Of a DNA stretch of 64,000 nucleotides, positions 24,513-38,100 are shown piece after piece. Every line of letters starts with the position of its first letter. The first letter of the stretch is position 1. The position numbers were made by a program, and so were the translations under genes. Source of the stretch: Liolophura sinensis (lineage: Eukaryota > Mollusca > Polyplacophora > Chitonida > Chitonidae); contig NC_088304.1 of the NCBI RefSeq assembly GCF_032854445.1, positions 11,111,704-11,175,703 on the forward strand, read 5' to 3'. Under the pieces are notes generated by a model. It was not told where the DNA came from and searched no databases. It saw nothing but the letters and a program-made list of their open reading frames with translations.

Positions 24513-24681
24513 CTTTTAATGACTTTAACAAGGTCGTCACGCGTTAACGTGAAACCCCATGTACGGCTCTCGAACCTTCTCAGAAAATGGCGTCGTATGA
24601 ACTGTTTATGAAAATCCCATGCACTCACGTAAAATGTCTATTATACACTATCTAAGCACGTTCCCTTTAATCTGCGTTCAG

Positions 24682-25047
24682 GTGTGTGAGAGATTTTCAC
24701 ATATTGACGGCATACGCCGCCTTGGTATTTGTGCCCGATGTAATGCTACGACCGCTTTGAAAAACAGCTCCCAGAGCTTTCAAGAGACTACATATATTTT
24801 GAAATTATCGCAAATTTTGTCATTTACCCCACAAAACGACGACAGCGCTGAGAGTTTTGCCATTGATACAGCTAACCTAGAATCGTTATCTTCGGAACTG
24901 CACCAGTGCTATTATGTGTCAAATAACATGTTCAACACCGCTAGGCTTATGTTGTGGAAGTCCTCCTCTTTAATCGAACTAGTCATTCGGTTCCTCAACG
25001 AAAGACGGCTAAAACTGACACTTGATGGGGAAATCGATGGGAAGTAG
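24682..25047 (+). CDS. Unrecognised exon-like open frame
   Basis: About 122 residues follow an acceptor-like CTGCGTTCAG and read VCERFSHIDGIRRLGICARC to a TAG stop, passing a helical, leucine-rich end (SSSLIELVIRFLNERRLKL). Codon use looks more balanced than in flanking DNA. It may be a terminal exon or a decayed gene piece. No other exon could be linked. Confidence 0.25.
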   Translation: MCERFSHIDGIRRLGICARCNATTALKNSSQSFQETTYILKLSQILSFTPQNDDSAESFAIDTANLESLSSELHQCYYVSNNMFNTARLMLWKSSSLIELVIRFLNERRLKLTLDGEIDGK

Positions 25048-25395
25048 GGCCAATTGCTTACTTGCCAACATTTTTCTGTGACGTAGGCCTACAGGAGCAT
25101 TTTGAATGAACTGGACAGAGAGTTGCACTCTGCGATCCACTCCACCCCCCCCCCCCCCACCCCCCAACACCACCACCGCAGAAAAAACAAACATGCATGA
25201 GAATACCGTCAACTGTCTGCATATTACCCCCTCATATCACATATCATCACACATTATGACGGTCATATCTGTAAAAGTGCCAGTATAGGCCACACATCTA
25301 GCGATGTTGCACCTACCGAAGCAGTCCTCATGAAGAATTACACATACTCTTTTAATGTATGTCAGATATGCAGTACTTTGTAACCACGTAATATA

Positions 25396-26914
25396 CACTC
25401 TTCGAAAAAAGAAACGCAAAATGAAATTCAAAAATGATACTTACAATTTTGTACTCATATGTTAACTCAAACAGTTTTGTAGGGTTGTACATTGTTACTG
25501 GAATGTTTCAGAAGATCATCCTTGACCAAACGCAACCAAAAATGATTTTGAACGGTTTTATCAATTAGGATTGTTATGATGTGCGTTGATGTCGTGCAGC
25601 ACGAAGTTCAGGCACAATGATTGTTTGTCACGTGCAAAACATGAGTACAGCATGTGACTATAAAAGACCCAAACGAATCTCACAATTTTATCCCATATCT
25701 TTGCAAGTACTGTACACGAAAATGGGACGTCTCAACGCTGCCGACCGAAATCAGGCAATTGGACGATTGCAAGCTGGCGAATCAAAGAGTGACGTGGCAA
25801 GGATCATCCCAGCACAATAACTCGGTTGTGGGATCGATTTCGTCAAACAAATTTGACAAATGACCGTCCAAGATCAGGAAGACCTAGAGTCACCACACCT
25901 GCCCAAGATCGGTACATCCGGGTAACCCACCTACGTGAACGCCATCGTATCGCCCGGGACACAGCACAAGAACAGTTTGGAGCCGAAGAGTGTCCGATCA
26001 GTTAATCAGGAACCGTCTCCGAGAAGTAGGAGACAAACCAAACGTCCAAAAGTTGCCCCCCCCCCCTCTTGACACGACTACATCGCCGTCGACGAGTGAG
26101 ATGGTGTACCACGGTGCTGCCATGGAACCTGGCAAACTGGAGGCGCATATGGTTTAGCGATGAATCCCGTTATCTCCTCAGACGACGTGATGGTAGAGAC
26201 CGTGTCTACAGACGACGTCATGAAAGTTTTGCTCCTCACTGCATCAGACAGGTGGACAGATTCGGTGGAGAGAGTGTTATGGTGTGGGGAGCGATCTCTT
26301 ACACCCGCAGATCGGAGCTTGTGCTTGTCCAAGGCAATCTGATGGCTAATCGATACATCGACCAGATTCTCCGCCCGTACGTCCTTCGTCTTGTTGACCT
26401 TCAACGGCAGCTCTTCCAACAGGACAACGCCAGACCCCACACAGCACGTGCCACCGAAGACTACCTGGCCAATAACAAGATCAATACATTCCCCTGGCCC
26501 TCCAAATCCCCGGATCTAAACCCAATCGAACACCTTTGGGATCAGATCGATAGACCGGTGCGTCGACGTCATATTCCACCACAGAATCTTCAACAGTTGT
26601 TCCACATGCTGCAGGAGGAATGGAGAAGGATTCCACAACAAAACATCCAACGACTGATTCGATCTGTACCCAGGAGGTGTCGGGCAGTGTTAGCAGCTGG
26701 AGGTGGTCATACGAGGTACTGACTTCAACACCACCTGGTGGACAGCAGTAATGACTGTGATGATTGTTATTCTCATGAAATATGGACAACATAGCAATGC
26801 ATTGTTCCACAAAATTTCATTTATGTATCTTTGTTTTCCGATGATCTACACGTCCTTGAATAACATCAAATTTACATCGATATTTGGGTCTTGCGTTTCT
26901 TTTTTTGAAGAGTG
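25396..26914 (+). mobile_element. Tc1-type DNA transposon, inactive
   Basis: 1519 bp between TA dinucleotides (25394-25395 and 26915-26916). The terminal inverted repeats start CACTCTTCGAAAAAAGAAAC (left) and CACTCTTCAAAAAAAGAAAC (right, complement), differing by one base over about 24. The inner sequence codes a decayed transposase in the same orientation. Confidence 0.9.
25722..26722 (+). pseudogene. Tc1 transposase pseudogene (DD34E)
   Basis: ATG at 25722 (MGRLNAADRNQAIGRLQAGE) begins the helix-turn-helix N-terminus. The frame is lost near 25815 and again near 25995 and 26065, then stays open from 26069 to 26722. The catalytic triad is visible: WFSDESRY, QQDNARPHTA and DLNPIEHLW, with 34 residues between the last two, the DD34E spacing of the Tc1 group. 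A poly-C run near 26055-26066 marks one frame break. Confidence 0.88.
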
Positions 26915-26956
26915 TAGGCAACTTAAACGTAAATTGTGACCGTACATGGGAATGCC

Positions 26957-27072
26957 TCGCAACAAGTTGCTGATCGTCGTGGGTTCCTCTCGGGTTCTGC
27001 TCACTTTCCTCCCAGCATAATGGTGACCTTCATCGAATAGTGAAATATTCTGGAGTACGGCGTACTTAATAG
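26957..27072 (+). repeat. SINE family A, 5'-truncated
   Basis: Body from GTTGCTGATCGTCGTGGGTT to GGAGTACGGCGTA; the tail is lost. Confidence 0.7.
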
Positions 27073-28204
27073 GATTTCCCGTTGTGCAGGCGCTATATTT
27101 TTAACATAAGATATTTACAAGTATCAGAAATCGCTGAAAAGATTGTCCGTTACTTTTTTGTTCTTTTTTTTTTTTCGCTATGAGAATACTTGAAAAAGAT
27201 TTATGTCACACGACTATTTCTCCACAAACAAAATATTTATTAACCTACCGGTCTGTTTTAATCAGCTCAAGAGAACTCCGTCTGTGACGAAACAACGTGC
27301 ATGATGCTAATCAAGCAAGTGCATGGCTCGGACCATCGCACAATTCCCCACGGCGGTCATACATGCGTCAAAGTTTTCAGAACTTCAGAAGTGAAGAAGC
27401 AAGATTTTACAACTTATCGACAAACTTCTTTTAAGTAATCCCCTCTTACCTTTTGTGATAAAAATGGAAATGGATTTACTTTAGTATTTATCAGTCGTAC
27501 AGAAAGCTTTTAAAGCGAATTGGGCTGTATTAGGTTTACCATGTCTTGTGAAATGATCTTTTCTTTTTGATGCGTTTACATGAAGTGAAATGAAGTGTTA
27601 ATTCTATTTCATTTTAATGTATATTCAAAGGTAATTTATTCAGTTTTCAAGAAGTTCTTTTATCTTAACTATCAATTTCGCGCAAGGTGTTTGTGTGGTG
27701 TGGCAAGCTAAGACAATCTTTAACATCATGTTGGCCTTTGGTAAGATGAATTTACACGCTGTTTTAATTTTGATAAAGGAGATAAAAAGAAGATAAAAAG
27801 GAAAAGGCGGAAAACTGTTTACACCTGAGTTTTGTTTAAAAGTAATCTGAGGATTTGTTCGAGATTTCGTTGTTTTAAATCTCAAGTTTTTATGATGTGA
27901 TTGTATGATAGTGTGAAATATGATGATTGTCAACGTCAGAAGATCGATCGTTACCCCGTTCTTTTTAACGGTTGGTTACATCTGAATTCAAACTGTTAGA
28001 AGATGAAAGAAAACGGTTGCAGTATGGAGGTGTGCGACAGATGTAAGGGTTAGGTTTTAAAAAAGGCATTCAAATCGGGTAAGACCTCAATTGAATCAAC
28101 ACAGCTGAAGCAGAGGTACGAATGAGACACGACTTCTATTGAACACGGATTCGTTGGCATAGAAAGGTAAAACCTTCTTTCTACTACTATAGTCTGTTTC
28201 TTTT
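27073..28204. other. No gene seen
   Basis: AT-rich intergenic DNA; short frames only. Confidence 0.5.
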
Positions 28205-28910
28205 GAAGGGTCGCCCATGCCCAGCTGTCTGTAAAATCAGTCATACCCGCTACCGAAATTGCCTTTAGTCTACACGTGGATATGTTAGAAGTCCATATCC
28301 TTGCAAAGAAGTCAAACTAGAACAGATTCTCTAATTCATAATGTTAAACTACATAAGCTCAGTTTTGACGCCAAGAACTCATTACCTCAGGTGACGTCAT
28401 AATTTTTTTTTTAAAAACCGTGGCATGTTGGGGAATGGACGTGGAGAGTAATTTGTTTTACAGTAGGTACACCAACATGGGGTTAGAGCAAACTCCAAGC
28501 AGTACACATTCTACACTACACTCTCATCTAATAGATTACATTGTTTTTTTATAACAGAATTTCGTAACATACAGCTTTAAAACTATACTGCCGTGAGATC
28601 ATATACTTACTACAAAAGATAAAAAAAATCATTTAAGATTATAGTATACTAAAACGTGTAAACAATTTCAAATATGGCTGTGTCAGAAATAGTGTTTACA
28701 GTAAGATCGATGGTGTCACCCTCCGAAACCGAGCTTATTGATTTTAACATTATGAAATAGAAAAGTGTTCCAACTTCATTTTCTTTGCAACTTTGTGAAC
28801 TTCAAACATATTAGTATGTTGAGCTTATGTTGTTACGTGTCACTGACAAATGGCAATTTTGGTAGCGAGTATGACTGATTTTACAGACAGCTGAATATAG
28901 GCGGCTCTCT
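28205..28910. mobile_element. TIR element of about 700 bp
   Basis: A 54-bp inverted repeat: CAGCTGTCTGTAAAATCAGT at 28222 and its complement at about 28881, about 590 bp apart. The inside is AT-rich and non-coding. Confidence 0.65.
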
Positions 28911-29194
28911 GAACGAAAAATAGGCAATAGTTTGTTGTTGTTGCTAAGTAGAGATCATTATAAATGTTTACAAATGTCTATGTTTTTAATATAACCTACA
29001 TGTATATGTTGTCTGAAAAACAAGTAACTGTTTCAGCTTATCGTTTTTAAGCCTTCGTGTATTTGCATACGTGCATGGAAACACACACACACACACAATC
29101 GGTACCTCAATCGGTATCTTGTATCTCAACAAAGATGTACACCTTATGCTGCGTTTTGTTTCCGTTCTACTTTCAGTGGGTCAAACGTCAAGCC

Positions 29195-32100
29195 ATGACT
29201 CCAATCCTTGCATTTGTTTTCGTACATATTACCAGCGGTATGTTTGGTTATCTTACGTACTTACGTTTTATTGTGTGTCTTTGTCTTATTTTATTGACTT
29301 TCATCAGTTCTGTTGGACGATGATTGGGATAATCCAATAATACACAGTTCAACACCAAACCCAATTATATGCCGAGGCTTTCATTTTATTTGATTTCATT
29401 GTTGATTAACGCCATAATCAAGAATTTTTACGGATACAATCCACCTCCCGGGTTAAACCACCGGCATTTGTCAAGTTACACACTATAACTTTCCCACAGT
29501 TTACAGAGATATATACACATGTGCGCACACCATGCATACTCAACAAAAATATAAACGCGTGGAGCAATTTTATATAGTTACATTATTAAATAAGGTGTTA
29601 ACTTAACAATTAGGGTAAGTATTCATTCTCAGTTGTGGCTTCAATTTCGACCAGGCTGTCACATTTTACGGCAATAATCCTGGAGCAAGGCAATATGAAA
29701 GCAAGGCAGAGTGGTTGGTAATCAGTTCACGATCTTCGTGGTGCTCTTCGTGGTGCTAACGGTAGACACACCCAGTACTTAGTGTTGAAAACTGTAATTA
29801 CCGACCACTCTATTTTCACAGCGTCATAGCTCCTGAGTTATTGCCCTAAAATGTGAAAATCTGGTGGAAATTGAAGCCACAAATGATAAAGAATCCTTAG
29901 GTACTTAGGCGAATAATCGCAAACCAGTTTCCAAAACGACATATAACACAAACCATCAAAGAACTGAGAAAGTAGAGAGTACGTAAAATAGGACGGAATC
30001 ACGTAAAGAGACGGAGTCAACAGCACCAGGTTAAGGCTCAAGCATTGAAATCCCTTTTCCCCGCCTGGTGTTTCTCGGCGATGGGCAGGTAAGTTCCTTA
30101 ATCAATTCATGAATTTATTTATTTAACTGGTGTTTTACGCTGTATTCAGGAAAAGTTTATTTATACGATGGTGGCACTACGTGTAGACCACGGGCACTAA
30201 CCCGTATTGTTGAAAAACTTTTCTTCAACAAGAACCAAAATGTTGCCACCGTGATCTTGACTGTGAATGCGTTGCCTCACTGCAACTGTCTGAGCAATGA
30301 TGCCGTGTTTTCCCATGTCGCTCTGGAATTTCGGTTGCGGTTCTAAGTTAGACGGTTTGTCAGGTAGCTGCCAAATGTTGGCGGTTTATTCTGACATCAT
30401 CCCAGGCAACGGGATTTAAGTGAAAAATTATTGAACACGGCTTACAACACTAAACAAATGAAAAATAAACAAATAAACATTTGTCAGGCCAGCGCGGTGC
30501 AATGACCCAGGAGCTTCCCACCAGTGCGGACGCTCATAATGGCTGCATCTCCCCCCGTCCTTGGAACGGTCTTTCAGAAACCTGCTGATTGTCGTGGGTT
30601 TCCCTCGAGTTCTGCCCGGTTTGTTTCCAACCGTGAAATATTCTTGAGCACGGTTTCCACTACACATAAATCTGATGGCCGTCGCATCTGTGTAAAATTC
30701 TGAATAACGGCGTTAGAAACAAATCATTTAAATAAATGATGTGATGAGTATAAAGTGCTAAAGTGTTATGAAACACTTGCTATAAAAAAGTTCATCCATT
30801 CTATCGAGTGTTTGTGATTGTATAGTAATAGCTCAGGAGATTTGGTGCTGAACAATATAAGAAAATAACAGCAGTAATTTTCAGTTTTATACAAAAACGG
30901 CCCAACACAAGCTGCGAAAGGAATAATCCTAGGGACAAAAAAAGTCTTTCTAGCATTCACCTTGGTAGCCATTTAATGTGAAAAGCAAACATTTTGTCGA
31001 TAAAAATGAAACGTTAAATTTAAAAGTCTTAGAACACTAAAAGAAGCTGCTTTTGAAAAACAATTTTATAACCTAAAACTACTGATCAGATGATTTGGAA
31101 ACGTCGTTATTTACGAGTCAAGTATTGGTTGTATGTAAATGTCTTTTGGTTTAATACAGCTCTGGTGGCTGCATCCTGTCCACTAGGCTGGCAATCGTTT
31201 GGAGAGTTCTGTTATGTCGGCTTTCCTGGAGTTAGTAGGACATATTTGGAGGCCTACTTAGTATGCAGCCGAAACTCCATGGGAAACCTAGCTTCCATTC
31301 TGTCAAAAGAGGAAGAAGACTTCATTGACAACGTGTGAGATATTTTTTGACGAAATATATTAGAATGGTACACGATTTAATTACTAATTTCACTGAATGA
31401 GCTAAAACATACCTATACATGGCGCCTGTACAACATCATTGGAAACTACTGACTGCCTGTCTTCGCATGATTCCATCCTAATTTTGTGATTTATATGCAT
31501 TCTTTGTGGTCTTGCTCCACGAAAGACCACTTCTTTCGACCACTTCTAGCTACCGATTCTATGCCCTGTAGAAAGACCTCTAATTTTCTTTTACGACTGT
31601 AACATGACGAAATCCGTGTTGGCCTTGACCAACAAGCATACACTTTCATTTGTCGGAGTTTAGGGTCTTTACTAATATTCACATCATTTGTACAGAGACA
31701 CTGTGTCAAATTCATATACCGGGTCTCACAAAGTGTTATCTGTGATCTGAGATCAGCGGTTTGAGCTCAAATATTTAATACAAATTTAGCCAAATTTAAC
31801 AATCCGTGTTGGCCTTGACCAACATGCACAAATTTTCATTTGTCGGAGTTTAGGGTCTTACCGTCTTATGAGTGGACTGAGTACGGTTTGTTTCTGTGTT
31901 CACAGTGTGCTCGAAGAAACCTTTGGCTCAGCGGAAAAGTGGTGGATCGGCTTGTCTAGGGGGTTGACGTGTGGAAGCAATAACGAGTACACGTGGTCCG
32001 ACTTTTCTATTGTGGAATACCTGAACTGGGCAGAGAACAGAACAAATGAGAATACAACCGAACAGTGTGTCTCCTTCAAAAGGGGTGTGGGCTTGGAGCC

Positions 32101-35100
32101 TACGGACTGTAATGCCAAGATAGCCACGATTTGCAAGCAGAAGGCATCAGGTATGGAAGTTTGCTAAATATAAATATATGTCGGTTAGCAGTATTAGGAA
32201 AAGAAAGGTTTGACCACTACAGTCAGGGAGGTGACCCCAGTTCTCTACGTTTGGCTAAAATTGTTTTCCGGATGCGTACATGACGTAGCTCTACAGGAAC
32301 TTGAGAAAACTTTTCTTCCGCTATTTCGAGATTCATGCTATCGTGAGGGGTAAACTAGTCCACACAATAAACAATTCGACTTTAGCACTTTCACATTGTA
32401 TCAATACTTTTCCTCAAGTCTTAACATTTCGTTTCATTTCCCGAAAATTGTCTAACTATAGACTATATTAAAATACGATTATAACTTAAAACAGAATTAG
32501 GTAAAAAAAAAATGCAGTGTTGTTAACTGCAATTTATTAGATGTCACTGATCTACAATTACTCAAAATGCTGTGTTGTCATCACATTTAACATACAATCA
32601 CATTAAAACAATGCAAGCAGCTACAAACATGTCATTGTTTTGGCGTTTTAATCTCTAAAGACGGACTCTTACCTTTCCGCACACACGTGACAGATAGCGT
32701 AAACCCGACATCGGCCAAAATGCATTTAGTTGAAGTTATTGTTTTTTATCTACCACGAAGACTAGCAGTAAAGCGAAATCTGGCTCTCCATCGCAAACTT
32801 GATCATGGTGATAGACCAAACACGAATCTATTTGATAATTTGCAAATAAGGCTGCTTGGCCCATATGCTGGTCAGGAGTGGAGATTTAAAGACTATACTT
32901 TTTGAATTTGTTTCTTGTGAGTGGTGAATGTAATTGTAGCACCCTCTTGTTTTGGTTTCAGGGACAAGAGTGTGTAACTCTTCCGCAAACCTGATCGGTG
33001 AAAAATGTGTACAAGAATTCTCAACAAACTTAACCCAACCTCAGGCTGAAATGGACTGTAATGCACGAGGAGGCAATCTGCTCAGCATTCATACCCTGTT
33101 CGAACAGAGTGTCGTTCAGGAATATTTCACGATGCGCAGTTTATCCAAATCTTTTTGGATAGGTAAGGTATTGTTCTGGGGAGATTATCAGAATCTTAAC
33201 TGGGTTTTATTCTTTGTAAAAGTCACCTTCAAGAAATCTTTGCTTATTTCGCGTTTTTATTTTATTCTTATATGTAAAGGTGTAAACGAATTTATACTTA
33301 ACAAAAGTATAAACACACAAAGAGATTTTACATTGTTTTCTCTTAGTATTAAATAACGTGTTAACTCAACAATTAGGGTAAGTATTCATTATCAATTGTA
33401 GCTTCAATTTCCACCAGATTTTCACCCTTTAGGGCAATAATCCAGGAGCTATGGTAGCGTGAAAAAAAAAGAGTTTTCACGCTGCCATAGCCCCTGGATT
33501 ATTGCCCGTATATGTGAAAATCTGGGGGGATTTGAGTAAAAAACCGGATGTGTGTGGGCCTGGCCATGCTTTCCTGATGTGTTTGTTGATACACCGATTT
33601 TAACCGATGCAGTTATATGGGGTTACCGACTACGTACTTGTAGTTGTAATCAGGATGGGTGTCTGGGCTTCTTTGTGTCGGATAGCTATAGATGTCATTT
33701 GGAAAGTGGATTAAGTAACAGCATTATCGTTAATAGGAATTACACTTTCTAAATATAGCACATATTCTAGTGCTGAAATTTGGCTGAGACCACTGCGGGT
33801 TTCGAACCAGCGACCTCAGAGTCAGGCACCAAATCGGCAGCAATACATGTCAACCGTCTAGACCACTCGACCAACAGGCCTTCCACAAAATAGATTCAGA
33901 AAGTATAATCCCTATTAATGATAATACGGTTACTTAATCCACTTTCCAAATGACATCTATACCTATCTGATATATTCACCTGAGGGAGTGACGTCGTTTG
34001 TGACCATCAGAGGGGTAATGCGTGCTCGCTGTAAAATCTACCGGTCAACTACCTTCTATTTTTTGTGGAAGGCCTGCTGGTCGAGTGGTCTAGACAGTTG
34101 ACATGTATTGCTGCCGATTTGGTGCCTGAATCTGAGGTCGCTGGTTCGAAATCCGCAGTGGTCTCAGCCAAATTTCAACACTAGAATCTGTGCTATATTT
34201 AGAAAGTGTAATCCCTATTAACGATAATACTGTTTGTTTGTGTCGTCTTATTTGCAAAGCTGCATTATTCCTATCCCGTCTTCCTCTCCTTAACTGGAGG
34301 ATCATGTGCCAGCTCACAATGTCTTCTTCTCTAATCGTACGTGGGAAGGTTTCCCAGCAACCTGCTGATGGTGATGGCTTACCTCCGGGCTAAGCACGAT
34401 TTCCTCTCACCATAATACTAGTCGTATGCATTTTTAAGAAAGGTGTAAAACACTTAGTCCGAATTTTCTGACTAGAACTAGCAACAGATATTGCGATAAG
34501 CCTGAATGCCTAGTGCGGTCATAGTTAAAAGTCGTACCATTTAAAAAAATTAAGAGTTTCCAAACAACGTTGAAATGCTAAATTACCCACCTTATCTTCT
34601 TGTTACATCTACATCCGTGCAAGCACTTAATCATTCTCTCCTTGACTACAATTTTTTGCTTGGTAAGTTCATTTTGAACAATATTTTGACGAACATGGCC
34701 TTAAACACCTCTTCTCCGTATAAGCTTTCACTTTTATCTGCCATTGTGTAAACACGGTCTGCTTACATCACGCGATCTGCTTATATCACGCAGTCAGCTT
34801 ACATCATGCAGCCTTCTTACATAACACAACCTGCTTACATCACACGCTCTGCTTACATCACACGGTCTGCTTACATCACGTGGTATGCTTACATCATACG
34901 GTATGCTAAAACCACACGGTCTGCTTACATAACACGGCCTGCTTACATCACACGGCCTGCTTACATCACACATCCTGTTTACATCACACGGTCTGCTTAC
35001 ATAACACGGTCTAACACGGTCTGCTTACATCACACGGTCTGCTTACATCACACACCCTTCACACACATTGCTGAATATTCACTGAAACTCTAATTCATTC

Positions 35101-38100
35101 TAAATTGAGCGACTACTGACTAGAACTACAGGATATCGACAGTCTTATCACAATATCTACTGTAAGTTTTTTTTCCAGAAAATTTGGCTTTAAAACAACA
35201 ATTAAATAAATAAATGTTATTTGTGGTAAGTTGAGAATTTGTTGGCAGAAATTCCTTTTTGTATGAGAATAAAAAAAGTATGAAGATAATCAGTACTGAC
35301 GATTTGATGTTTTTCAATGGAGAAGAAAATAAAAATAAATAATGTTGGGATGTCTCTGTTTCAAACACTTTTCGCATATATATATAAAGGACTCCGGGGG
35401 GACGATGCTAAAGGCGAATTTGTATGGACGGACATGTCGGAAGTGAACTACGTGAACTGGAACACTCTGGAGCCAGACGAGGCAGATTTAAAGAACGTCG
35501 GTGCTCTTCTTACACTTGACGATGGACTTGGTGAATGGTTTGACGCTTCGGATCAAATGAAGAGACCTTATTTGTGTCAGTTTGGTGAGTAATTATTAAC
35601 GTGATACGGGCTTGGTACGTGGTTCAGTAGCTCATTGCATCGCCGTGGTTGCAGACGACAACACGATAGAGTTCAGTTAAAGGTTCGCTAGTCTAGCACA
35701 TCGCTGCAGACAGCAACTCAAGTGCAGACGACAACGCGGTCAACCTCAGTCACCGACGCATGGTTCATTATCAAAGTGCATCGCTCTGGCTGCAGACAAC
35801 GCGGTTCAGTCCGAGGTTCGCTAGTCTAGCACATCGCTGCAGATAGCAACTCAAGTGCAGACCACAATTCGGTCGACTCCAGCCAGACATAATCCCCATA
35901 TCCCTTAGAGCGCAGGCGTCGCTCTATCTTTCGCTTTACGTCACTGCCACTAATAGCAAATTTTGCACAGAAATCTTGAAATCGCCGACGTCAGTGGGTC
36001 ACGGTGATGAGACAGGAATTGATGTCAGAAACACAAACAATTCGTCTCAACCTTCGTCTCTAATAATACTTGATGCACATGCATTCTCTTTATCTAAAGT
36101 ATGCACAGAATGATTTTGACCAACGCCTGAAACAATTTTATTGATGATTGCTGATTAAATAGCTCCGCGGGCGGACACAAGTGATGAGACTAATCCTAAA
36201 CAAGCTTACGCGCGTCTCACATGCTCCAAATGTCAAGCGTGTCTATTGGTGGCAGTGATGTAAAGCGTGAAGGTAGAGAGCGACGCATGCGCTGTGGGGA
36301 GGACGCGGCCTCCCTCTGGCTGCAGACCACATATCAGTCGCCTCTGGTCACTCATACCCAATTCAGTAATCTAGTGTCTGGCTCTGACTGCAAACGGCAA
36401 AATGGTTGCCTCTAACCTCCGATACCCTGTTCAGTAGTCTAGAGCCTCGTTCTGGTTGCAAACGGCATAGCGGTTGCCTCCAAACCCTCTTTTATTATTT
36501 TTTTTGGTGTCCTTTGTTTAAAAAGCAAATGGAACACAAAATTGCTGTTTTACTTTTATCATGGTGGGAGATCGATAATAGAAATCATTTTGTGTCTCTG
36601 TCACATTACAGTGTTCACCCGCTTTGCTCTGTCTGTTTTACAGACCTATTGGGCAATTGTTCTCTGACATGTCCCACTGGCTTTGTAAGGAACAACTGCG
36701 GTGTAAAGCTTTGTCAGTGCAAAGACCCGTGTAAGGTAAGCGCCAGTGACGTGTACATAGTTAGCCAATGGAGATGTCCTAACGTAGGATCTGGGTACAC
36801 TGGAATACAATTTTGCTGAATCTTTCAGTCGCTTGTCTCTCAGTTGCTGGTTCCAGTCTTAGATAGGACATTCCACTGCCTTTACTAAACTGTACAAAAT
36901 TCAGCTACATTAAAACCGCTGTTGTTTGTTTCGGAGGACGATATGGAAACAAACATTTTCTGTCGTTACCAGTTTTGCCTGGTGTGACGTAATGCAATAA
37001 CACTTGGCGTCAGCCATCGCTGACGTATAGCCACAATTGATTTCATACTTTTCAAACGCTACCGACGCCATTCCAGGAAAAATTTGCGGAAACTGTTTGA
37101 ATGGTTTTATTGGTGAAAAATCTTCTTGTTCCTATTCCATATAGTAACCAGATCATTTTAATATTTCTGCCTGGTTTCTCTTGGGGCGGTACTTTAAGTA
37201 TTTGAAAGCTCTTGTCATGCTGATTACAACCTGCGGATTGTCCTGAGATTTCACCAGAATATGTACTTTTCCTCTCACCATAACGCTGGCCGCTGTCCTA
37301 TAAGTGAAATACTCTTCAGTGCAGCGTGAAACAATCGAATAAAGAAATAAGACTGATTGGATGGTTACGTTTACATAAATTTTCTTGAACATCACCTGCT
37401 GATAATATTACACACTGACCCCATTTTACGCATATATATGTGTGCATAATTGTGTTTGAAATATTAACATTGGGTTTTATTATTAAAATTAGTGATTGGA
37501 AATTTGACTTCGAATATTGTTTTAGCTCGTGGTAAATACTGTGTCGGAAACCACTGATGGTTTATGCCGGCTACTTATGTTTCCTCCAGGTCTATCTGGT
37601 AGTATCTTCCCAACATGATGCTGGCCACCGACGTACACGTACAGTGACGTTCAAGTGAAATATTCCTGAGTGGCAAATATTCAAGCCTGATTCCTCCAAC
37701 AATGAAATTGACAGTTGTCTCATAAGGGAGATATTCTTTAAACCACCCCACCAGTCCTGCAATCCCAAAATGAAGAAAACAATGAAAAAGTTTTTATATT
37801 TTCTCTCTCTTGACAACATGTTTCGTCATATTCAACGTTACCTCGTTATTTTGAAAAGTTGGTTGTGATATTGGTTATGTTATATTTCTCACTTCAGGAC
37901 GTGGTATGTGAATCTTTCGAAGTTTGCAAGGAAGGACGTTGTGTTGGTAGGTTTAGTCTCATTTTGTGCTCGAGAAAATTGGCCTTTTGTTGCATCGATT
38001 TTCTGTATTGTTTTTATTCCTTTATAACGTCTTTTAAAATTTTTTCTGTACATGTATATATGATAGTTATTTTAATGAATATTTTACTGACTTCACATTG

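Larger units (their letters stand above)
32962..35584 (+). other. C-type lectin-like domain 2 (two exons)
   Basis: The exon pair reads from VCNSSANLIGEKC to RPYLCQFG, with WIGLRGDD formed across the splice and YVNWNTLEPDEAD in the long loop. EPD stands where EPN or QPD usually sits, and EWFDAS stands at the WND position. The two cysteines of the inner disulfide are both absent (replaced near NVGALLTL and WFDASD), while the outer pair remains. Paired loss suggests real divergence, not sequence error. Confidence 0.78.

Noticed and set aside
31090-31334. ATG at 31090 as the start of the lectin gene
   Set aside because: It would place a basic, non-ideal leader before the lectin domain, and the bases just before 31160 form a good acceptor (TTTAATACAG). 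The spliced 29195 exon gives a far better signal peptide in the right phase.
33719-34231. Functional tRNA genes
   Set aside because: A- and B-box-like sequences are present, but the cloverleaf is incomplete, copies are diverged and flanks are SINE bodies; they are tRNA-derived repeats. No true tRNA or rRNA gene was found in the window.
34806-35093. 95-codon frame with YITRSA repeats
   Set aside because: Product of the intronic 18-bp minisatellite; no splice signals.
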